Shown here piece after piece: positions 1 to 5,254 of a DNA stretch of 6,244 nucleotides. Made by a program: the position numbers and the translations under genes. The DNA is from an uncultured Erysipelotrichaceae bacterium (lineage in GTDB: Bacteria > Bacillota_I > Bacilli_A > Erysipelotrichales > Coprobacillaceae): contig ONFH01000255.1 of NCBI GenBank assembly GCA_900317015.1, forward strand, positions 1-6,244. The letters are read 5' to 3'. Below the pieces are notes generated by a model. It saw nothing but the letters and a program-made list of their open reading frames with translations. It searched no databases and was not told the origin of the DNA. Position 1 is the first letter of the stretch, and each line of letters opens with the position of its first letter.

Positions 1-123
1 ATTCGTTCGTATCTGGAAACAGGAAAAAGATTTGGCTACAATCTCTTCGAGCTTTGTCAGAGAGCCATCAACGGTGATGTTGTAAGTCTTGAAGAAATGA
101 AGAAGCATGCCAGTAAGGACTAG
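1..123 (+). CDS. IS66-like transposase, C-terminal end only (partial at window edge)
   Basis: Open from base 1 to the TAG at 121-123, giving the last 40 residues of a protein that starts outside the window. It aligns without gaps to the C-terminus of the transposase at 3172-4738: 18 of 33 positions are identical, including the shared block TGKR-x-GYN and the later VSL-x-EM. In IS66 TnpC proteins this short C-terminal segment follows the catalytic glutamate. The stop is followed by a terminator and, 77 bases on, by the same terminal repeat as the other element, so this is the 3' end of a second, divergent copy. Whether the upstream part is intact cannot be seen. Family assignment rests on the homology to the longer copy. 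Confidence 0.82.
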   Translation: MRSYLETGKRFGYNLFELCQRAINGDVVSLEEMKKHASKD

Positions 124-147
124 ACATGCTCCTTTAAGATGGATTGA

Positions 148-177
148 AGTCTGCTCAGGCAGGCTTTTTTGTTTTTT
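148..177 (+). terminator. Rho-independent terminator after the left transposase
   Basis: AGTCTGC (148-154) pairs with GCAGGCT (159-165), a 7-bp stem with one G-T pair and loop TCAG, followed by six T, a G and six more T. It lies 24 bases past the transposase stop and inside the element end, the same position as the terminator of the second copy. Confidence 0.85.
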
Positions 178-183
178 ATTAGA

Positions 184-200
184 TGGCCGTGAATAGTAAC
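184..200 (+). repeat. IS66-like terminal inverted repeat (left copy)
   Basis: TGGCCGTGAATAGTAAC. Read inward from the element end it is GTTACTATTCACGGCCA. The first 11 bases, GTTACTATTCA, are identical to those of both ends of the element at 3104-4990. Confidence 0.8.
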
Positions 201-275
201 ACTGCTTTCAACGATCGTCGTAAAACCTGTCAAATCTAGAGATAAAGGCGAACTAAACCTTTATTTATCGTAAAT

Positions 276-814
276 TTGGCCCATTGGCGAACTGCGAAAA
301 CTGAGTTAAATTCAAAAACTGTCTACATTTCTTACAACTCAACAGATTCTGAAATCAGCTTATCAAACACAAAAGACCTTGGCTGTTATAAAATGTATTT
401 AGCGGATACAGGACTCTTTGTAACGCTCATGTTTATAGATCAGCTCGCTGTTGAAAACACTCTTTATGCAAAATTATTAGCAGATAAACTGCCAGCAAAT
501 TTAGGCTATCTTTACGAGAATGCTGTTGCACAAATGATTACCAGTACAGATCGTGAGCTCTACTACCATACTTGGAAAAAAGATCAAAACCATTATTATG
601 AAATTGACTTTCTTACAACAGATAAAGATCAGTTAAACGTCATTGAAGTAAAATCTTCCGGTGTTGGAAATCATGCTTCAATCACCAATTTTGCAAAAAA
701 TATTCAAAACACGTTAAAAACTGTTATATCTTTTCGCAAAAGGATGTTTCATCACAAGATGGCTTAAATGACTTACCCATTTACATGCTTCCCTATGTTA
801 TTAAATCTTCATGA
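276..814 (+). pseudogene. AAA+/DUF4143 ATPase, C-terminal remnant with frame break
   Basis: From about base 306 the translation matches the C-terminal DUF4143 half of the 'ATP-binding protein' family. Visible landmarks are the YKMYLADTGLF block (residues 38-48 counted from the TTG at 276), GYLYENAVAQM (77-87), YYEIDFL (107-113) and IEVKSSG (123-129). The last two are the acidic and E-x-K parts of a PD-(D/E)xK-like fold. The N-terminal AAA+ domain with Walker A and B is absent. The open frame stops at 767, but a -1 shift near 725-738 opens a frame that runs to TGA 812-814 and encodes the family-like ending DLPIYMLPYVI, so one base seems to be missing. The only start in frame is a TTG with no ribosome site. 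It lies just inside the IS end at 200. Probably not functional. Confidence 0.8.
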
Positions 815-820
815 CAATTA

Positions 821-853
821 AAAGAGATTGCTTTTTCAGGAGGCAATCTCTTT
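821..853. terminator. Strong hairpin after the DUF4143 remnant, possible terminator
   Basis: AAAGAGATTGC (821-831) and GCAATCTCTTT (843-853) form a perfect 11-bp stem with an 11-base loop. It starts 6 bases after the restored stop of the remnant gene. The T tract is short on both strands (TTT on plus, TTTT on minus), so it could act either way or only as an RNA 3'-end stabiliser. Confidence 0.55.
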
Positions 854-860
854 AGAATAA

Positions 861-1100
861 TCAAGTAAAACACCAGAAACAACCTCAAAATGATATTAAT
901 TCAAAGCATCAACCTTTCCAAAGCATCTTTACAACATACCACTCTTAATACTTAGAGAATCATTAAAAGTAGAACGATATGTTAAAACTCTAAAGAACTA
1001 TGCGTTCGTTACGTTATTGATATGAAAAGGATTATACACATCATTCATAGCCTCATCAGTGTAGTCCTCCTGTTAGCGACTTAAAAATTTCTTACATTTC
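861..1100. other. Gene-poor interval, possible decayed coding remnants
   Basis: No reading frame here has both a start and a ribosome site in good position. On the minus strand a short open stretch at 998-1072, containing NDVYNPFHI, and another ending near 840 read like protein but are broken by stops. They may be leftovers of a lost gene. A minus-strand AGGAGG at 1066-1071 is followed only by a three-codon frame. Confidence 0.4.
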
Positions 1101-1127
1101 ATCATTTTCGATAGAAATGATTTTTTA
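1101..1127 (+). terminator. Hairpin with T tract, plus-strand orientation
   Basis: ATCATTT (1101-1107) pairs with AAATGAT (1115-1121) across a 7-base loop, and six T follow (1121-1126). It ends just before the stop codon of the minus-strand ATPase and would block rightward transcription from running antisense into that gene. On the minus strand the hairpin lacks an adjacent T run. Confidence 0.6.
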
Positions 1128-1129
1128 TC

Positions 1130-2428
1130 TTATAGCTCATCCAAGCCAAGAAGAAATTTAATGGCTGGCATAACAGTAATCTCTACGCCTGATTCTTCTA
1201 CTACTTTCTCCTCATCATCGGTAATGATGATACATTTCAAATGTTCATAATAATTTGCCAGTTTAACAAGTGATCTCATCTCTCTTTTATAAGTCTCTTC
1301 ATTGTTAAGAACACTAAAACTGACTTGAATAGCCAATGATTCACTCGGAATCAAGAAATCTACTTCAACATTCTTTTTATAGTAGTAGACATTTTCAAAT
1401 CCATATCTTCTTACTAATTCTATTGCAATAATGTTTTCAAGATCTTTTGTATGATAATCATTGATAAACAAATTAAGAAGTCCTGTATCAATAAAGTAAT
1501 ATTTTGGTTCCGAAACTTTATCAATGAGTTTTGCTTGATAGTTTTCAAGTGAAAAAATCAAAAAAGATTCTTTAATGTAATCAATATAGTTGATGACTGT
1601 AGAAATACCTATTTGAATACCAGTGCTCTTAATTAGATTTGTCAACTTTCTATAACTAATAGGCTGCATGACTGATTCGGCCATTTTTTTCAAAATAATT
1701 TTTATGGTCATTCCTTGGTTAATATTATTTCTTACAAGGATATCGCCAATATATATATTCGTATAAACATTCTGTAAATAATCTCGACGCTTCTGCTCAC
1801 TAAGTCCTAACAGTTTAAAAGTAAGCAATTCAGGAAAAGCACCATATGTTAAATAATCGCTATAAAGGTAGCGTAATTGCGCACGAGACTCTGTCGAATA
1901 GAAATCATTTTGCGTAAATTGCACATTATTCCCTTTCAGATATTCTTTAAAAGAATATGGAAAAACTGTTTTAAGAACATATCTTCCCCCTAGCTTTCCA
2001 CTCATTTCATAGCTCAACATCTTAGAATTACTTCCCGTAATATAAGCAATATATTTTTGATCTGCTAAACGCCTTGCAAAGCGTTCCCAACCATCTATCT
2101 GTTGAAGTTCATCTAGAAACAATATAGGTTTATCTTTTAGCCCGGTTAATTCATAGTAACACTCAATAATTAAGTTAAAATCTTTATAAGTCATTTCCGC
2201 TAACCGTTCATCTTCAAAATTGAGATAAACAATTCGTTTTTTATCAAGTCCATGATCAATGAGTTCTTGCATCTTCTGATATAACAAATAAGATTTTCCA
2301 CTTCTTCTCACTCCTACTAAGCAGTAACAAATATAATCTTCTAACACAATATTTCTTTCATTAACATCAATGGCAATAAACTCTTTCTGAAGATCCATCA
2401 TAACTGATTTTAACAAACTTTTTTCCAT
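1130..2428 (-). CDS. AAA+ ATPase with C-terminal DUF4143 domain
   Basis: A full-length 432-residue member of the AAA_14/DUF4143 'ATP-binding protein' family. The N-terminal ATPase domain has Walker A GVRRSGKS (39-46), Walker B ILFLDE (102-107), a sensor-type TGSNSK (131-136) and GGRY (147-150). A central region (about 245-300) looks like a winged helix: YRKLTNLIKSTG, then a predicted recognition helix. The C-terminal part resembles the PD-(D/E)xK nuclease fold, with EVDFLI (355-360), but the usual E-x-K is QVS (368-370). That substitution is typical of one branch of the family and probably means no nuclease activity. The start is ATG 2428: GAGGTGA at 2435-2441 lies 6 bases upstream, better placed than the TTG one codon earlier. 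It is monocistronic, with a dyad-repeat array over its promoter. Cellular role is unknown; these genes are common in accessory regions of gut bacteria. Confidence 0.9.
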   Translation of the reverse strand: MEKSLLKSVMMDLQKEFIAIDVNERNIVLEDYICYCLVGVRRSGKSYLLYQKMQELIDHGLDKKRIVYLNFEDERLAEMTYKDFNLIIECYYELTGLKDKPILFLDELQQIDGWERFARRLADQKYIAYITGSNSKMLSYEMSGKLGGRYVLKTVFPYSFKEYLKGNNVQFTQNDFYSTESRAQLRYLYSDYLTYGAFPELLTFKLLGLSEQKRRDYLQNVYTNIYIGDILVRNNINQGMTIKIILKKMAESVMQPISYRKLTNLIKSTGIQIGISTVINYIDYIKESFLIFSLENYQAKLIDKVSEPKYYFIDTGLLNLFINDYHTKDLENIIAIELVRRYGFENVYYYKKNVEVDFLIPSESLAIQVSFSVLNNEETYKREMRSLVKLANYYEHLKCIIITDDEEKVVEESGVEITVMPAIKFLLGLDEL

Positions 2429-2434
2429 CAAGTA

Positions 2435-2441
2435 TCACCTC
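2435..2441 (-). promoter_or_regulatory. Ribosome binding site of the ATPase gene
   Basis: GAGGTGA on the minus strand, 6 bases before ATG 2428. It fixes that start over the TTG at 2431. Confidence 0.85.
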
Positions 2442-2452
2442 ATTTACTACAT

Positions 2453-2564
2453 GTTCTATTCATAAGACAATTTTATACCATTTATGTCTTATCGACAAGA
2501 CAGTTTTATTACTTAAGCGTCTTATTCACAAGACACCTCTCGTATTTTGTCTCATCTATTAGAT
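2453..2564 (-). promoter_or_regulatory. Four phased 16-bp dyad repeats, likely operator array
   Basis: Plus-strand units are GTTCTATTCATAAGAC (2453-2468), GTCTTATCGACAAGAC (2486-2501), GTCTTATTCACAAGAC (2519-2534) and a weaker GTCTCATCTATTAGAT (2549-2564). Starts are 33, 33 and 30 bases apart, about three helical turns, so all sites face the same side of DNA. Each unit is a dyad, GTCTT with AAGAC. The first two units flank the likely -10 box of the ATPase gene. This fits binding sites for a dimeric regulator, perhaps the ATPase itself through its winged-helix region. That the array is real is seen directly; its role is inferred. Confidence 0.75.
2472..2480 (-). promoter_or_regulatory. Probable extended -10 promoter of the ATPase gene
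   Basis: On the minus strand TGGTATAAA (extended -10, TG-N-TATAAA). A -35 match is weak (TTGTCG, 15-bp spacing) and overlaps the second dyad repeat. Transcription would start inside the first repeat (2453-2468), so occupancy of either site should block it. The leader to ATG 2428 would be roughly 35-40 bases. Confidence 0.55.
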
Positions 2565-2752
2565 ACTTGCTTACGATATGAAATATAATGATTGTTAAAA
2601 TGCTTGAGCAATCCATTATAGTAAGTATCAAAAATATTCTTATCAGCTTGTAAAACTTTTAGCAACGTCTATTTATAAACACCGGTGCTTGTTAATGATA
2701 GGACTGTATTTTTGGTCACTTGACAGGAAAAAAATTGCTTTAAAATTTCCCT
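2565..2752 (+). other. Intergenic region between the divergent genes
   Basis: No gene seen. It holds a perfect TATAAT at 2584-2589 without a good -35, a palindrome CACCGGTG at 2680-2687, and a TTGACA at 2720-2725 with TAAAAT at 2741-2746 (15-bp gap). The last pair would start transcription at the ribosome site, so it is doubtful as the promoter for the gene at 2765. Confidence 0.4.
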
Positions 2753-2760
2753 AGGAGGTG
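2753..2760 (+). promoter_or_regulatory. Ribosome binding site of the truncated membrane gene
   Basis: AGGAGGTG, 4 bases before ATG 2765 (6 from the AGGAGG core). A near-perfect site that supports a real gene start even though the gene is broken downstream. Confidence 0.85.
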
Positions 2761-3103
2761 TTTTATGAAGGCACTTACAGCTAATATCATTATTAATTTA
2801 CTTGCCCTCGTGCTCCTCATTTCATTATTCTTTCGTGTCAATACACTCACAAGAGATTCTCATGAACGGCAACTTTTTTATCTCTTTCTAGGAAGTGATC
2901 TCATTTGTTGCGTCATCGCCCCATTTTCTAATGAAGGTCTTTCCTTTCTAGGATCTTTCAATGCTCACTTTCTTCATATTGTGAACACCCTTCTTTATTT
3001 AGGAGATCTCATCATTGGCATGGTCTGGACTATGCTCTTATCAAAGTACTACGATCATCAATATGACTTTGATTTTCTTGCACTACCCGCCATTGCAACA
3101 ATC

Positions 3104-3120
3104 GTTACTATTCATAGCCA
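3104..3120 (+). repeat. Terminal inverted repeat, transposase-3' end of the IS
   Basis: GTTACTATTCATAGCCA. It matches the opposite end (GTTACTATTCACAGTCG on the minus strand from 4990) at 14 of 17 positions and the left partial copy at 15 of 17. Confidence 0.85.
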
Positions 3121-3137
3121 CTCGGCTAAATTTGGAC

Positions 3138-3165
3138 AAAAACAAAAAGGACATCCTAGGGATGT
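3138..3165 (-). terminator. Rho-independent terminator of the IS transposase
   Basis: On the minus strand ACATCC and GGATGT form a 6-bp stem with loop CTA, followed by CC, five T, G and five T. It begins a few bases after the transposase stop at 3172-3174. Same layout as in the left copy. Confidence 0.75.
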
Positions 3166-3549
3166 TTTATTTTACAGCTTGCCTTCCTCTCTCAGCTTAT
3201 TTCCATGCTCAATCATTTCCTTGAGAGAAACTGGATGACCTTCAATAGCATCGATTATTATCTTGTTAGGATTATATCCGTTTCTCTTTCCGGTCATTAT
3301 GTAGCTTAGAATCAAGGCATGATCTTCTGCGCTCTTTAGATTTGTGAACTGGCCAGATACTTTTTCATGAATTTTTGCCCTCCTGATAGAGGATTCCGCT
3401 TGGTTATTCGTAAAGGGAACTTCATCATGGCTCGCAAATAAGAGATAGGCATCCTTATAAGTTCTCAAATCGTTAAGCATCTTTTTTTCCTTGTTCTTCA
3501 TAGGATTTTTAAGGTCATGTTTATTTACGCTGTAGCCTAATTCCAAGAT

Positions 3550-3588
3550 TTCATCATAGTCATCGTAGACATCGATGACTATGATGAA
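3550..3588. repeat. Perfect 16-bp inverted repeat inside the transposase gene
   Basis: TTCATCATAGTCATCG (3550-3565) and CGATGACTATGATGAA (3573-3588) are exact reverse complements around a 7-base loop. On the coding (minus) strand the downstream arm encodes part of the conserved YDDYDEI block; the upstream arm carries the TAG (3579-3581) that ends the preceding frame. Confidence 0.9.
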
Positions 3589-4387
3589 TTGGTATCCCTT
3601 GCATTCTTAACAGCCAGAAGAAGGCTGATCATTGCCTGAGGCCATTCATGATTGGTGATTTCCTTCATCTTTGTAAGCCTTCTTATAAGATGAATCCCGC
3701 ATTCGCTGTTAACAAAATCAAAATCATCATTATAATTCAGTATCAGATGATCATGTACAACAATGGTGTCTCCATTCAGACTGATAAGAATGCCATCGCC
3801 CTTAAGACTGTCGAGATTCTTCTTCATATGGGCATAATATAATGTGACAAGCTCATTACAGTAGACACGCAGAATTGCATTGTTGCCACCAATTGTAATG
3901 ACAGTATCATCCCAGTGGAGAATATGACACATTATAATGAATTGCTTGAGGTCAGCACCAAAGCCTTTAAGATTATTAGCGAGTCGTTTTTGAAGCTTTG
4001 AAATATAGCCTTCGCTCAGGTCCACTTCGCCATTAGTCAATGCGTAAATGATTTTTTGAGTTCTATTGACTGATACATAACCTTCATTAGTCAGTATTAA
4101 TGCCAATGCCTGAACGCTAGGGCCATACTGATTCTCTTCCTTGAGTGAATTAGGAATGTTTACCCTGAATATCTTGCCACACTGAGTGCATTTGTACGTC
4201 TTGAAGTGATGTCTTACCTTTTCCACTGCAACCTTAACTCTGAACTCATCCTTGGTTTCTTCAGATACAAATTCCAGCTCACCTCCGCATTTATCGCAGA
4301 CGTCAGGATGATCTTCATGAATGATATCAAGATCTATTTCATCATCAAACCTTTTAAGACTGTACTTTGGATGACCAAGCTGGCCTC

Positions 4388-4394
4388 CTTTTTT
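4388..4394 (-). other. A-AAA-AAG heptamer at the first frame break
   Basis: In the initial reading frame the transposase contains GAA-AAA-AAG, a classic -1 slippery heptamer. A slip here enters the downstream frame exactly at the conserved GGQ motif. The alternative is loss of one A from the neighbouring A6 run (4403-4408), which when restored gives the family-like KTGRKKGGQLGH. Confidence 0.5.
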
Positions 4395-4746
4395 TCTGCC
4401 AGTTTTTTACGAGTATTAGGGATTTTCTTTTTCTGACCGATTGGAGTCTTCGAGGTAGGTATGCCGGAATTGCTTGAAGTATTATGAAGCTGACTGCTCA
4501 GTTCGGCAATTGTCTTATCCTTTTCATCAATGGTTTTCTGCATTTCATTTTTAACAGCATTAGCAGCTTGCTCTGCAGCTTTCTGAGCTATTTCAACAGC
4601 ATTTTCTTCAAGATATTCATTTCTCTTTTTCAGCCTGTTATTTTCTTTCACTAGCCCGTTATACTTGCGAGTTAAGTTTTCAAGCTTTATGTTACTGTCT
4701 CTTAATACGGATGCAAAATTCTCATCAAAACTGCTCATTCCAAATA

Positions 4747-4750
4747 CCTC
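4747..4750 (-). promoter_or_regulatory. Ribosome binding site of the IS transposase
   Basis: GAGG on the minus strand, 8 bases before ATG 4738. A modest site that supports this start. Confidence 0.6.
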
Positions 4751-4796
4751 AATCAGTCAGAAAAGCCAATTATTTCTCTTTCTTTCTACAGCTATA

Positions 4797-4805
4797 ATTA
4801 TACCA
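4797..4805 (-). promoter_or_regulatory. Extended -10 promoter of the IS transposase
   Basis: On the minus strand TGGTATAAT, a consensus -10 with the TG-N extension. No clear -35 is present at 16-18 bp, which is acceptable for extended -10 promoters. It lies 58 bases upstream of the transposase start. Confidence 0.65.
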
Positions 4806-4920
4806 TATTATGGGATATAAGAATCGAAATAGAGATGATTATAACGTAATATTTTATTAACATTACCTGTGAATAACTTTTTTTGAAATGTGACTAAAAT
4901 CATACATAGTCCGTGAAATA

Positions 4921-4960
4921 TAAAAAAGCCAATTTTTCATATTTTGATGAAAAATCAGCT
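4921..4960 (-). terminator. Terminator just inside the IS end, facing incoming transcription
   Basis: On the minus strand a perfect 9-bp stem ATTTTTCAT/ATGAAAAAT (plus coordinates 4932-4940 and 4947-4955), extended by AGC/GCT beyond a 2-base mismatch, is followed by six T. It sits between the element end at 4990 and the transposase promoter and would stop transcripts that enter from the flanking DNA. Confidence 0.7.
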
Positions 4961-4973
4961 TCCTCATTTACAA

Positions 4974-4990
4974 CGACTGTGAATAGTAAC
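4974..4990 (-). repeat. Terminal inverted repeat, transposase-5' end of the IS
   Basis: Read inward on the minus strand: GTTACTATTCACAGTCG. The outer 11 bases are identical to the other two ends in the window. Confidence 0.85.
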
Positions 4991-5020
4991 ATATTTTGTC
5001 CTTCTGACATAACATAAAAT

Positions 5021-5185
5021 TTACTTAGTGTAATTTTTATTGGAAGTTAAGATTTCATTTACATCGATATATTCAACATTTTTTGAATTTGCTTTAAAAA
5101 GAAACACTGTGGGAATGTCATCTTTAACTGACATAAATACGGTTCCATTAATAATCAGCTTGCCTCTTATATGAATCACTTTCAC
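5021..5185 (-). CDS. Small hypothetical protein or gene fragment (54 residues)
   Basis: A minus-strand frame from GTG 5185 to TAA 5021-5023. The sequence alternates hydrophobic and polar residues (VKVIHIRGKLIING, then TVFLFKANS, then VEYIDVNEIL), which suggests beta strands of a small barrel-like domain and looks like genuine protein rather than noise. No ribosome site precedes the GTG, a stop lies 5 codons upstream, and the only in-frame ATG is codon 18, so it may be the C-terminal remnant of a longer gene lost by rearrangement. It ends 31 bases from the IS end, and transcription from it would run into the inward-facing terminator of the IS. I do not recognise the family. Confidence 0.4.
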   Translation of the reverse strand: MKVIHIRGKLIINGTVFMSVKDDIPTVFLFKANSKNVEYIDVNEILTSNKNYTK

Positions 5186-5210
5186 AGCAAAATACAGTTG
5201 TTATACAAGC

Positions 5211-5241
5211 AATAAAAAATGAGGATACGCATTGTATCCCC
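5211..5241 (-). terminator. Rho-independent terminator of the secreted-protein gene
   Basis: On the minus strand GGGGATAC pairs with GTATCCTC (8 bp, one G-T pair) around loop AATGC, followed by ATTTTTTATT. It starts 13 bases after the stop of the gene at 5255. Confidence 0.88.
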
Positions 5242-5254
5242 GTTATCATCATTA

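Larger units (their letters stand above)
1..200 (+). mobile_element. IS66-like element, right (transposase 3') end, partial
   Basis: The segment holds the transposase C-terminus, its terminator and a terminal repeat at 184-200 that matches 15 of 17 bases of the equivalent end at 3104-3120 read on the other strand. The boundary is set at C200 because similarity between the copies stops there. IS66 elements normally make an 8-bp target duplication; the 8 bases outside this end are ACTGCTTT (201-208), but the other end of the element is outside the window, so this cannot be tested. Confidence 0.75.
2765..3238 (+). pseudogene. N-terminal part of a multi-pass membrane protein, cut by the IS element
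   Basis: The first 113 codons (2765-3103) are native. From codon 114 the frame reads 44 codons of IS sequence before a stop at 3236-3238. The native part has hydrophobic segments at about 5-24, 37-55 and 66-90, and a fourth beginning near 105, with a charged loop (TRDSHERQ) after the first. This pattern, a membrane bundle directly from the N-terminus, resembles the sensor half of membrane-bound GGDEF diguanylate cyclases of low-GC gut bacteria, but no GGDEF or other signature is present, so a histidine kinase or another membrane protein is possible. No continuation is found past the far IS end at 4990: all three plus frames stop quickly. The product, if made, is a short hybrid and unlikely to work. 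Confidence 0.7.
3172..4738 (-). pseudogene. IS66-family transposase (TnpC-like), two frame breaks
   Basis: About 522 codons in all, the usual size of IS66 TnpC, in three pieces. Piece 1 (4738 to about 4400) has a long coiled coil (residues 14-85) and the family linker NTSSNSG (86-92). After a -1 shift near 4388-4408, piece 2 carries GGQLGH, a zinc-binding pair CDKC (4287-4298) and CTQC (4179-4190), the first catalytic Asp in HWDDT (3906-3911) and the second in VHDH (3750-3752). A second break at 3550-3588 leads to piece 3, with YDEIL, the catalytic Glu in NNQAE (3394-3396) and the C-terminal tail. All three DDE residues and the zinc ligands are kept, so inactivation looks recent. It starts at ATG 4738 with GAGG 8 bases upstream. 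The pieces are not separate genes: their apparent GTG and TTG starts fall inside conserved blocks. Confidence 0.88.
3104..4990 (-). mobile_element. IS66-like insertion sequence, complete but inactivated (1,887 bp)
   Basis: It is bounded by terminal inverted repeats (3104-3120 and 4974-4990, 14 of 17 bases matching) and contains one transposase gene on the minus strand with promoter, ribosome site and terminators at both ends. The absence of tnpA and tnpB fits the single-gene branch of IS66 (ISBst12-like). The ends begin GTTACTATTCA rather than the GTAAG-type ends of classical IS66. The flanking 8-mers CAACAATC (3096-3103) and ATATTTTG (4991-4998) do not match, so no target duplication is left. 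Two frame breaks mean it cannot make a normal transposase. It could still be moved by a related active copy, since both ends look intact. Confidence 0.85.

Noticed and set aside
1054..1071. Minus-strand AGGAGG followed by ATG as a gene start
   Set aside because: The frame ends after three codons, and the next frames are short with no usable site.
2453..2564. The regularly spaced repeats as a short CRISPR array
   Set aside because: Repeats are 16 bp and spacers 14-17 bp, AT-rich and partly alike, no cas genes are present, and the units overlap a promoter; an operator array fits better.
3015..3224. 69-codon plus-strand frame overlapping the membrane gene
   Set aside because: It lies out of frame inside the hydrophobic coding region, crosses the IS boundary and has no ribosome site; a shadow.
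3648..3842. 64-codon plus-strand frame inside the IS
   Set aside because: Antisense to conserved transposase sequence that includes the second catalytic Asp; no ribosome site.
4206..4436. 76-codon plus-strand frame inside the IS
   Set aside because: Antisense to the zinc-ligand region of the transposase; the hydrophobic look comes from the complementary strand.
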